This document shows, in pieces, positions 1 through 5,100 of a DNA stretch of 5,741 nt. Under the pieces are notes generated by a model. The model had not been told where the DNA came from. It saw only the letters and a list, made by a program, of their open reading frames with translations, and searched no databases. How positions within the stretch are numbered: the first letter of the stretch is position 1; each line of letters starts with the position of its first letter. The translations under genes were made by a program, and so were the position numbers. Source of the DNA: a bacterium (GTDB lineage: Bacteria > Chloroflexota > Dormibacteria > UBA8260 > Bog-877); contig JAKAWF010000241.1 in NCBI GenBank assembly GCA_021817025.1, positions 1 through 5,741 of the forward strand, written 5' to 3'.

Positions 1-310
1 CCGCGGTCACCGTCTGACCAGGCACCACGTTGACCGTGGCCACCACCCCCGGAGCCGGGAAGCTCAGATCCCAGCTCTGGACCGGCTGGAGTGTGCCTGA
101 CACCACGACAGTTTGGGTGACCGTGCGATAGCGGGCGGTGGCAGTCACGAATGGCGATGGGACGGACCGGGTGCGAGCGTAGACAACTCCACCGACGGCC
201 AGCAGCGCCACTAGCCCCACCATGGCCAGGGCACGTTTGTGCCTCCACCGCTTGGCACTGCGAGCCAACAGACCGGGCCGGCCCGAGCCACTGGGGTTCG
301 AGGCGGACAC
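1..310 (-). CDS. HlyD/MacA-like membrane fusion protein, N-terminal part (runs off left edge)
   Basis: These are the first 103 codons of a periplasmic adaptor (membrane fusion protein) of an efflux pump; the rest lies beyond position 1. I translated it by hand. Residues 1-25 are polar and basic (ending RWRHKR), residues 26-44 form one hydrophobic helix (ALAMVGLVALLAVGG), and the extracytoplasmic part follows. Residues 65-103 match the opening of the family: V-V-V-S-G-T-L-Q-P-V, then L-S-F-P-A-P-G-V-V-A-T-V, then V-V-P-G-Q-T-V. This is the first beta strand and the first half of the biotinyl-lipoyl-like domain. In the family such proteins bridge an inner-membrane transporter (often a MacB-type ABC transporter in Gram-positive-like genomes) to the outside. 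The GTG at 308-310 is chosen because an in-frame stop lies 18 codons upstream; a weak GAGG lies 13 nt before it. Any partner transporter would be left of the window. The family call is fairly secure; the substrate is unknown. Confidence 0.8.
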   Translation of the reverse strand, partial: MSASNPSGSGRPGLLARSAKRWRHKRALAMVGLVALLAVGGVVYARTRSVPSPFVTATARYRTVTQTVVVSGTLQPVQSWDLSFPAPGVVATVNVVPGQTVTA

Positions 311-362
311 GGCTACCGGGCAACCTCAAAGTGGAGATGCAATGAATGCCGCGTGCAGGGTG

Positions 363-390
363 CGGTCATGTCATGGGGGCGTTCGGTCAT
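363..390. promoter_or_regulatory. Direct repeat CGGTCAT x2, 21 bp apart, upstream of the efflux gene
   Basis: CGGTCAT occurs at 363-369 and 384-390, start to start exactly 21 bp, about two helical turns. A further GTCAT lies at 370-374. The copies sit 53-80 bp upstream of the membrane fusion protein start at 310. That position and phasing suit a binding site for a regulator of the efflux gene, but no -10/-35 pair could be placed with confidence and no regulator gene is in view. Seen: the repeat and its spacing. Inferred: the operator role. Confidence 0.25.
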
Positions 391-429
391 TCCCTAGAGG
401 ATGGCCGGTCTGGCGCCGCGCTCCCTTAG

Positions 430-451
430 GCCGGACTGAGAGAGGTCCGGC
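430..451. terminator. Hairpin between efflux gene and transketolase remnant
   Basis: GCCGGAC (430-436) and GTCCGGC (445-451) are perfect inverted repeats of 7 bp around an 8-nt loop. No T tract follows on either strand. It lies about 100 nt downstream of the minus-strand transketolase remnant stop (552) and could be the relic of that gene's terminator. Weak support; a chance hairpin in GC-rich DNA is possible. Confidence 0.25.
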
Positions 452-521
452 TGCTGAGAAAGACCCGGCGTCCCCAGGCCCGCGACCTCGCCGGGTCGCT
501 CACGCGGCCCGGGTACTACAC

Positions 522-603
522 AAGCGCTTCCTGCCCGATGCGGCCGGCCAGTCAGACCCCCTCAGCCGCCTCCGGGAGCTGGGCGAGGCGACCCGGCCGG
601 TCC
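522..603 (-). repeat. Left copy of an 82-bp imperfect direct repeat (transketolase 3' end plus flank)
   Basis: This stretch aligns without gaps to 5323-5404, an offset of exactly 4801 bp, with about 64 of 82 positions identical by hand count. It includes a shared 13-base run CCGATGCGGCCGG just downstream of the stop codon and a shared GGGCGAGGCG inside the coding part. Both copies have the same orientation. The match covers the last 16 codons or so, the stop codon and 30 bp of 3' flank, so a common origin is more likely than chance similarity between coding sequences. The similarity fades at about 603. Confidence 0.7.
552..603 (-). pseudogene. Transketolase-like C-terminal remnant
   Basis: On the minus strand this encodes the last 16 residues and the TGA stop of a second transketolase-like gene. 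Its tail D-R-P-G-R-L-A-Q-L-P-E-A-A-E-G-V aligns with the intact gene's A-R-L-S-R-L-A-H-L-L-E-A-A-Q-G-G, 9 of 16 identical, with reading frame and stop position conserved. Going further upstream, the similarity stops at about 603 and plus-strand MMPL sequence begins by 632. The rest of the gene is therefore missing, and no start or catalytic region is left. An open frame of 134 codons happens to run through it up to 956, but upstream of 603 it bears no resemblance to transketolase and is judged accidental. The remnant is real by its match to the copy at 5353; whether it came from gene duplication or from integration at the gene's 3' end is open. Confidence 0.6.
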
Positions 604-631
604 CCGGGGCAGCGGGCCCAACGGGAGCGGA

Positions 632-793
632 ATCCAGGACATCGGCTTCGGGTTGGCGACCGGGATCCTGAGGGACACCTTCCTGGTCCGCTCGCTGCTG
701 GTGCCCTCGACGGTGTCCATTCTCGGCTACCGGACCTGGTGACCGAGTAAGGTGGGCAGAGTCCCCGCGCTGGACCGGACTCCATCCCGCTGA
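632..793 (+). pseudogene. MMPL/RND-family transporter, C-terminal remnant with a nonsense mutation
   Basis: Reading from 632, the plus strand encodes I-Q-D-I-G-F-G-L-A-T-G-I-L, then D-T-F-L-V-R (674-691), L-L-V-P-S (695-709), and L-G-Y-R-T-W (722-739) before TGA at 740-742. This is the signature of the last transmembrane helix of MMPL-type RND transporters, whose usual form is G-I-L-L-D-T-F-L-V-R followed by L-L-V-P and a closing W-W-P. The TGA falls exactly where the second W of W-W-P belongs. Reading through gives P-S-K-V-G-R and a tail to the next stop at 791-793, so one G-to-A change explains it. One residue before the conserved D is R rather than L. Everything upstream of about 629, some 95% of a normal transporter of 700 or more residues, is absent, with transketolase remnant in its place. 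Not expressed as a functional pump. The family call rests on motif recognition by eye. Confidence 0.7.
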
Positions 794-1028
794 GTCGGCG
801 GACAGCGTCGCAAGCCCGGCGCTGAGGAAGCCGACCCATGCTGGACGCCCCCGTGTGCAGCCTCGGCCGGAGTGGGGATCCGCCCCCGTGGTTTGTCGCG
901 TGCCCCGCGTCCTGAACCATAAGTCTCGGGGCCCCGCCGGTCACGCCCCGCTCCATTAGGTGTCCTCCACCCGAACGGGATGCCGTCTCCAGCCGGGGCT
1001 CGGCCAGATATGTCGGGCCCCCGGATTG
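794..1028. other. Stretch with no recognisable gene
   Basis: Open frames here (minus strand to 956, plus strand 960-1244) have arginine-, proline- and serine-rich compositions typical of shadow frames in GC-rich DNA and no family motif. I see no RNA gene or repeat. It may be degraded flank of the MMPL gene or ordinary spacer. Confidence 0.5.
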
Positions 1029-1061
1029 CCCCGGGCCGAGGTTGAAGTCCTCGACCCGGGG
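1029..1061 (-). terminator. Strong hairpin after the small exported protein gene
   Basis: CCCCGGG (1029-1035) pairs with CCCGGGG (1055-1061). After one C-A mismatch, CGAGG (1037-1041) pairs with CCTCG (1049-1053), closing a 7-nt loop. The 12 pairs make it one of the two strongest hairpins seen in the window. It starts 40 nt past the stop codon of the minus-strand gene at 1102, a good place for a terminator. No T tract follows, so it would be of the U-less kind proposed for GC-rich actinobacteria, or a 3' stabilising element. Confidence 0.55.
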
Positions 1062-1101
1062 CGCTATGGGGAGGGTTGGGGAGGGTGCTCCGTCCGGTGG
1101 G

Positions 1102-1521
1102 CTAATTGCCCAGATCGAGGATGTGTCCGACCAGGGGCTTCTTCCCGTAGAGATGGCGGCCGGTCACGACCAGAACGTCACCGGTCGGAATCGCGGCGAT
1201 GCTCTCCGCCGTCGGAGCAACGCCGTGGCCCTCGAACTTCATGACCTTTGTGTGAGCGGTAAGGTCCAGGGTCAGGGTCTTTCCATCGGGCTGCTTGACC
1301 ACGATCGACCCGTGACCCACCCCACCAACGCTGGTCTCGGAGACGAAGGAGCCGATCGCTTTCGAAGGCGGCCAAGCCCTCCTGTGCGTCTTGTGCGTAG
1401 CTGCTGTGGTGGACTTGCTCGTTGGCGGGGTGGCAGCCGCGGACACCGCGACCGCACCCCCGATACCGGCCACGGCGGCTCCCCCGGCGACGGCCGGAAC
1501 CATCGCGTATGACTTGCGCAT
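1102..1521 (-). CDS. Small exported protein with a C-terminal beta domain resembling DUF5666
   Basis: A 139-residue protein. Residues 1-30 look like a signal peptide: MRKSY, then a long Ala/Gly/Val stretch, then S-A-A-A before T-P-P, giving an A-x-A cleavage site after about residue 30. A single membrane anchor is the alternative. Residues 31-52 are a Thr/Ser/Lys/Pro-rich linker. Residues 53-139 read as short strands: G-S-I-V-V-K, D-G-K-T-L-T-L-D-L, T-K-V-M-K-F, G-D-V-L-V-V-T-G and a closing H-I-L-D-L. This pattern (dGk-x-tl-x-lt-x-x-T, then Gd-x-v-x-v-x-G) recalls the OB-like DUF5666 domain of exported proteins; it is a resemblance, not a proven match. No enzyme motif or cysteine is present. 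The ATG at 1519-1521 is chosen because GGAGGAG lies 9 nt upstream; the frame stays open to 1638, but nothing supports a longer start. A strong hairpin follows the stop. The partner and role are unknown. Confidence 0.75.
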   Translation of the reverse strand: MRKSYAMVPAVAGGAAVAGIGGAVAVSAAATPPTSKSTTAATHKTHRRAWPPSKAIGSFVSETSVGGVGHGSIVVKQPDGKTLTLDLTAHTKVMKFEGHGVAPTAESIAAIPTGDVLVVTGRHLYGKKPLVGHILDLGN

Positions 1522-1530
1522 GTTGGGCAG

Positions 1531-1537
1531 CTCCTCC
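1531..1537 (-). promoter_or_regulatory. Shine-Dalgarno GGAGGAG that fixes the 1521 start
   Basis: On the minus strand GGAGGAG ends 9 nt before the ATG at 1521. It is the best ribosome binding site in the window and decides the start of the small exported protein; the other genes lack a comparable one. Confidence 0.75.
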
Positions 1538-1613
1538 AGTGCCGATCGTGACTCCTGCCCCCGACCCTGATGGGCCCTCTGCTCTCGGACGATAGCCCGA
1601 GGTGCGGCACCGC

Positions 1614-1649
1614 GCCTGAGGCACGCCTGAGAAGGCACTCGGCTCAGGC
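1614..1649. promoter_or_regulatory. GCCTGAG motif: two direct copies 11 bp apart and one inverted copy
   Basis: GCCTGAG occurs at 1614-1620 and 1625-1631, one helical turn apart, and its reverse complement CTCAGGC at 1643-1649. The second and third copies can form a 7-bp stem with an 11-nt loop. The cluster is 93-128 bp upstream of the small exported gene's start. It could be an operator or part of a folded leader; no regulator is known here. Confidence 0.25.
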
Positions 1650-1656
1650 CAGCGGC

Positions 1657-1676
1657 CCTTACCCCTCCGGGGAAGG
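1657..1676. terminator. Hairpin in the spacer between the GAF-EAL gene and the small exported gene
   Basis: CCTT (1657-1660) plus CCCC (1662-1665) pair with GGGG (1669-1672) plus AAGG (1673-1676), giving 8 bp with one bulged A and a 3-nt loop. There is no T tract on either strand. It lies 317 nt past the GAF-EAL stop and 136 nt before the next start, so it could act as a late terminator for the former or as a leader structure for the latter. Confidence 0.25.
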
Positions 1677-1992
1677 AGTGGTTGCCGCACCGAGCCTGGT
1701 TCGCCCAGGTCTGCCCGGGAGAGTCGGCGCGGCCCTCGTTCGAGAGCTCTCGCCGGACCCCCCAGCGCCCAGCCCCAACACCGTTTCCTTACGCTCGGCA
1801 GATCAGCACGAGAGCGCCGGTCGGGATGCTGCGGTGATGGGCAGTGCGGGTCTCGGATTCGCTTGTGCGGGAAGCCAGTTGTAGGAGCATGTCGGGGCCG
1901 ACCCCCTGGACGCCGACCAAGGTGTGGACCGTTGGGTGCCCGCGGTGCCCCCACTGCCACCGGACGCGGCCAAGTTCACGCTCGGCTGCAAT

Positions 1993-3357
1993 TCAAATTC
2001 GCGGACCGGTGGCCACTCGGTGGTCAGCTGCAGAGTAGCTCGGGCTGAGCTTCTTGGGGGCGGGCTCACCGGGAGAGATCTGGACGCCGCCGGTGGGTAG
2101 CGGGCCGGGCCGTCCCAGCAGGTAGCCCTGTCCGTAACCCACTCCCAGGCGGCGCAGGGTGTCGAGCTCAGCTACAGTCTCGACTCCCTCGGCAACGATC
2201 ACTGCGCCGGTGGCCGCGCCGAAACTGACCAATGCGGTTGCCATGGCGCGGCGGGTCGGACTGGTGTCGATGCTCCGGGTCAGGCCGATGTCCAGCTTGA
2301 TGATCTCCGGGGCGAGTTTGAGGATGTGGTCAAAGCCGGCCACCCCGGACCCGGCATCGTCCACCGCCAAGCGCACCCCGCGCTTGCGTAGCGGAGCTAG
2401 GTTGGCCGCCAGGTCCTCGTAGTTGACCACGGTCGCGTGCTCAGTGATCTCCAATACCACCCGGGACGTGTCGACTGCGGTCAGGGCCTGGGGCACTTGC
2501 GCCGCGCATGCCGTCGCAGCCGAAACATTGAGAGATAGGTAGGCGCTTCCGGGTACCCGGTCCAGCGCGTTCAGACCAGCACTGATGGCGGCCATCTCGA
2601 GCTCAGCGCCCAGGCCTGCCTCGAGGGCCTCGGCGAACCACGCGTCCGGGGGCCTGTGGGGTGCAGCATGGATGCGGGCCAGCGCTTCGAAGCCGAGCAC
2701 GACGCCATCTGACAGCCTCACGATTGGCTGGAAGACCATGGTCATCTGGTCACTCTGAAGTAATTGCCGCACCCGCTCTTCCAGCATCCGCTGACGATCC
2801 GAGGACTCCTGCTCGCGCCCCAGTTCAGCCTGCACCACGGCTACCAAGAACTCGAGAAACCGTGCGTCCCTTGCGCCCAGGCTGTAGTCGGCGCCGCGAC
2901 CGATCCCGCACAGGACCCCATAGAGGGCACCCCCTGGCAGATGGACCGGCACCCCCACGTACCTGCCGATCTGGCCTGACTTGGTGATCGGCAGGTTGGC
3001 CAGCTCCGGCTCGGCGGTGGAGTCAGGCACAACCCTTCCGATCCGCCCCGAGATCATGGCGTCGCAGTAGGTGTCGGAGCGGGCTGTGGCACCGCCTTCG
3101 ATCACCCCGACCAGGGGGCCGTCGCCCACCACCACCCGAAAGATCTCCTGATCCTCGGTGAGCTGGCCGAGGAAGGCCACATCCATGTCCAACAGGTCAC
3201 GCGCGGATTCCAGGGCCTTGCGGATGATGGCGGACGTCTGGATCGCCCCATTGGCCGCGGGGGCGGCGGACGGGGGCGTCGCTACGGGCTCGCCTCGCGC
3301 CGACTTCCATGTCACGACGTTTAGGCATCCTCGCTGGGGACTCTGATCAGACCACAC
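1993..3357 (-). CDS. GAF-EAL protein, probable cyclic di-GMP phosphodiesterase
   Basis: EAL domains hydrolyse cyclic di-GMP to linear pGpG. No membrane segment is visible, so it should be cytosolic. Residues 1-37 are a Pro/Ala-rich lead, about 38-180 a GAF sensor domain, 181-203 a charged, probably coiled linker, 204-425 the EAL domain, and 427-454 a tail. EAL hallmarks are complete: Q-P-I-V (210-213), E-A-L in G-F-E-A-L-A-R (E224), N277 in L-S-L-N-V-S, E303 in L-E-I-T-E, D333-D334, K354 in I-K-L-D, E390 in V-A-E-G-V-E-T and Q410 in G-Q-G-Y-L-L-G. Loop 6 reads D-D-A-G-S-G where the textbook motif has D-D-F-G-T-G; the metal-binding aspartates are kept. Activity is therefore likely. The GTG at 3355-3357 is the outermost start and has no clear ribosome site. 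GTG at 3313-3315 (residue 15), with GAGGA 12 nt upstream, is a credible alternative that leaves the GAF domain intact. A GGDEF gene lies 293 bp upstream on the same strand. The GAF ligand is unknown. Confidence 0.93.
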   Translation of the reverse strand: MWSDQSPQRGCLNVVTWKSARGEPVATPPSAAPAANGAIQTSAIIRKALESARDLLDMDVAFLGQLTEDQEIFRVVVGDGPLVGVIEGGATARSDTYCDAMISGRIGRVVPDSTAEPELANLPITKSGQIGRYVGVPVHLPGGALYGVLCGIGRGADYSLGARDARFLEFLVAVVQAELGREQESSDRQRMLEERVRQLLQSDQMTMVFQPIVRLSDGVVLGFEALARIHAAPHRPPDAWFAEALEAGLGAELEMAAISAGLNALDRVPGSAYLSLNVSAATACAAQVPQALTAVDTSRVVLEITEHATVVNYEDLAANLAPLRKRGVRLAVDDAGSGVAGFDHILKLAPEIIKLDIGLTRSIDTSPTRRAMATALVSFGAATGAVIVAEGVETVAELDTLRRLGVGYGQGYLLGRPGPLPTGGVQISPGEPAPKKLSPSYSAADHRVATGPRI

Positions 3358-3650
3358 TTTCAGGTCCGGCCCCGGTTGCCGATGGTGGGCGTGTCACCAT
3401 CCTGTAACGGATCGAGGTCACCAGGTCGGCAGACCACCGCGGTTGGTCCGGGTGTCACCGCATGGGCCACGACTCGAAGCAAGCGCCGCAGCCATGGGGT
3501 CACCCATGAAAAGCAGCGAGAACTGGCGGCGAGTTCGGCCTCGATACCTCCGGCCCGGGCGTCCCCGTGAGATGGTGGGGTGGGGTCCCGATGGTGGGAC
3601 CCGGAACCGCTGGCCCAGACGGCCCAACGCTCCAACAGCGGTGGGTCGGT
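3358..3650. promoter_or_regulatory. Spacer between the GGDEF and GAF-EAL genes with repeated motifs
   Basis: The 9-mer GATGGTGGG occurs three times on the plus strand: 3381-3389, 3571-3579 and 3590-3598. The first copy is 24-32 bp upstream of the GAF-EAL GTG, where a promoter or operator would be expected. GTGTCACC occurs at 3391-3398 and 3452-3459, the latter within the palindromic GGTG-T-CACC, and CATGGG/CCCATG form an inverted repeat at 3493-3508. A spacer of this length suggests the GAF-EAL gene can have its own promoter rather than only reading through from the GGDEF gene. I found no c-di-GMP riboswitch consensus. The motifs are seen directly; the regulatory role is inferred. Confidence 0.3.
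3583..3602 (-). terminator. Hairpin after the GGDEF gene
   Basis: GGGTCCC (3583-3589) and GGGACCC (3596-3602) form a perfect 7-bp stem with a 6-nt loop, 48 nt past the GGDEF stop codon. No T tract follows. The loop includes part of a GATGGTGGG copy, so it could be a weak terminator separating the two genes, or a coincidence of the repeat. Confidence 0.35.
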
Positions 3651-4655
3651 CTACATGCCATCGAGGGCAGGCGCCCGCTCGGGTTGGTGATGCTGTGCCT
3701 TCTCCCTGAACATTGCGTCGTCGGCCCGCTTCACCAGCTGATCGGCCGACTCCACTCCGTCCCAGCAGGCTACCCCGGTGGCGAAGGAGACGCCAACCGA
3801 TGCTGCAGCCTCGCGCAGTCGGTCGATCACCCGCTGGATGCCGGCGAGCGATGTCCCGACCGCGACGACACCGAACTCGTCCCCGCCCAAGCGCGCCAGT
3901 AGGTCGCCACTCTGCCGCATGGCCAGCTGCCACGCGACGGCCAGAGTCTGAAGCAACCGGTCCCCCCCGTGATGCCCATGGGCGTCGTTCACCTGCTTGA
4001 ACGAGTCGATGTCGAGGACAGCCACCGCCAGCCCAAGACCCGTCCGCTTGGCTCGCGCCATCTCGTCCAGGAGGTGTTCTTGCCAGGCTCTGCGATTGGC
4101 CAGTTGGGTCAGCGGATCCTGCTTTGATAGCTGCCGAAGATCCACCACCAACGACCGGATCGTGAGGCTGGCGAGACTGGCCGTCCCGAGGATCGCGGCC
4201 CAGGCCACCACAGGGCTCCCGATCGGTGGCTTCAGCGTGACTGCCACCGCGAGGGCAGCGGCGATCGCCGCGAGGTGGCAGAGCAATCCCCTCCCCGAGT
4301 AGAAGAGGGCGCTGTAGATGGCGACGAAGATGTAGAGGAGGCCGAAGCTAGAGTTTGGGGCCAGAGTTACCAGGGCGGTGATCATGACGGTCGCCAGCCC
4401 GGTGGTCGCGTGCAGCACCCACGCTGGCGTGCGTTCCCTGGGCCACAGGAGAGTCCCAATCGCGATAGCCGCGACCGGGACCATCGCCACGATGCCGGCG
4501 ACGACATGCCCCCCCCAGTGCTCCAGAGGGATCGCTGACAGGGCCGCCGCAGCGCCCGCTGTCCAAAGGGCCGCGGCGGCCGAACCCGGCTCGCGCAGCG
4601 CCGCGTTCGCCCGCCGGATCAGATCGGGGGCGAACGGAACCATGGGGTCGCCCAC
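3651..4655 (-). CDS. Membrane GGDEF protein, probable diguanylate cyclase
   Basis: GGDEF domains join two GTP into cyclic di-GMP. Of 334 residues, about 27-169 form some six hydrophobic helices (near 27-44, 48-70, 79-99, 104-119, 123-141, 149-169), a membrane sensor module I cannot assign to a named family. The GGDEF domain follows from about 170 to 322: D-P-L-T-Q-L-A-N-R-R (180-189), L-D-I-D-S-F-K with D215, N223-D in V-N-D-A-H-G-H, the intact G-G-D-E-F at 257-261, and the closing A-D-D-A-M-F. All catalytic residues are present, so activity is likely. The inhibitory site R-x-x-D, expected just before GGDEF, reads R-Q-S-G-D: the arginine is one residue too far (Q248 where R is expected before D251), so product inhibition may be lost. 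The GTG at 4653-4655 is the outermost start; the ATG at 4641-4643 four codons later is equally possible, and neither has a good ribosome site. The next gene downstream encodes a GAF-EAL protein, a natural antagonist. Confidence 0.93.
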   Translation of the reverse strand: MGDPMVPFAPDLIRRANAALREPGSAAAALWTAGAAAALSAIPLEHWGGHVVAGIVAMVPVAAIAIGTLLWPRERTPAWVLHATTGLATVMITALVTLAPNSSFGLLYIFVAIYSALFYSGRGLLCHLAAIAAALAVAVTLKPPIGSPVVAWAAILGTASLASLTIRSLVVDLRQLSKQDPLTQLANRRAWQEHLLDEMARAKRTGLGLAVAVLDIDSFKQVNDAHGHHGGDRLLQTLAVAWQLAMRQSGDLLARLGGDEFGVVAVGTSLAGIQRVIDRLREAAASVGVSFATGVACWDGVESADQLVKRADDAMFREKAQHHQPERAPALDGM

Positions 4656-4806
4656 GCGCTGGTGAGCCTGACAGATAGCCTCGCCTCTGTGGACCCAGCG
4701 ATCGTCCGACGGCTCCTGGGAAACGGTTCACGAGGGCCGGCGGGGCTAGAGCGCCGATTCACCAGGTAATCGCCCCTGACGCCGACCAACGCCGTGCCGC
4801 CCCTCC

Positions 4807-4832
4807 GGAGACCGGAGCCAGCTCCGGTCTCC
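4807..4832. terminator. Perfect 12-bp inverted repeat
   Basis: GGAGACCGGAGC (4807-4818) and GCTCCGGTCTCC (4821-4832) are perfect reverse complements separated by only CA. This is the longest perfect inverted repeat in the window. As RNA it folds into a 10-11 bp stem with a short loop. There is no T tract on either side, and a second palindrome, CCCGGCGCCGGG, follows at 4839-4850. It lies 152 bp upstream of the GGDEF start. It may be a U-less terminator that insulates the GGDEF gene from upstream reading, or a protein-binding palindrome. Confidence 0.45.
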
Positions 4833-5100
4833 AGTTGCCCCGGCGCCGGGAACGCTTGTCCCTCCTAGGGAGTATGAGCGTAGCGGCCGGGCCCAAGGTG
4901 CAACGTTAGAGTGACAGTTCTCGAGTTGCGGGACACTCCGCCGCCAACAATGCCTGGATCCGCCGGCGGATAGGGCCCCGGGCGTGGGGCAGACCAAGAA
5001 GTGGCGCTCAATACTGGGACAATTGGGAGTGTGTAAACGACGATTGGCCCCCGCGAGGGAGCATCCTTTCGATGCCGACATCATCTCAACCTGGTCGCTT

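Larger units (their letters stand above)
1522..1992. other. 471-bp intergenic region with repeated motifs, no convincing gene
   Basis: It lies between the GAF-EAL stop and the small exported protein start. A plus-strand frame (1570-1884) and a minus-strand frame (1178-1960) cross it, but both lack family motifs and look like shadows. It contains the GCCTGAG repeats (1614-1649), the hairpin 1657-1676 and a small hairpin at 1695-1709 (CCTGG, 5-nt loop, CCAGG). The promoter of the small exported gene should be here, but I could not place one. Confidence 0.5.

Noticed and set aside
222..671. 149-codon plus-strand open frame
   Set aside because: It overlaps the efflux gene start, the transketolase remnant and the MMPL remnant in other frames. 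Its Arg/Pro/Gly-rich sequence is a shadow.
640..680. Extension of transketolase similarity (A-D-V-L-D against A-H-I-L-E) beyond 603
   Set aside because: It would need a frameshift and a gap, and the same bases are better explained by the MMPL C-terminus on the other strand.
1690..1712. GGTTCG inside a 5-bp stem, resembling a tRNA T-arm
   Set aside because: No acceptor, D or anticodon arms can be folded around it and there is no CCA-like end; it is a simple small hairpin.
1178..1960. 260-codon minus-strand open frame over the small exported gene
   Set aside because: It overlaps the exported gene in another frame, is rich in R, G and P, and lacks a signal or motif. The frame with the signal peptide and strong ribosome site wins.
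3480..3515. A second G-D-P-M start-like sequence in the leader of the GAF-EAL gene, matching the GGDEF start (GACCCCATGG shared)
   Set aside because: The match is only about a dozen bases with no similarity on either side; the short frame after it ends at 3418 without any family signal.
3358..3650. Possible c-di-GMP riboswitch between the two c-di-GMP genes
   Set aside because: On the minus strand I looked for the conserved GEMM core (ACGCACAGGGCAAACC-like start and the GCCUCCGGCC region) and found only a partial CCGGAG-type match without the rest. No class II fold was evident either.
3418..3933. 171-codon minus-strand open frame overlapping the end of the GGDEF gene
   Set aside because: It is a frame-shifted reading of the GGDEF C-terminus followed by the spacer; no start signal or domain.
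4865..4905. Minus-strand TTGCAC followed by TACGCT as a promoter for the GGDEF gene
   Set aside because: The spacing is 15 nt, the -10 match is poor, and a strong hairpin lies between it and the gene. Such pairs are expected by chance.
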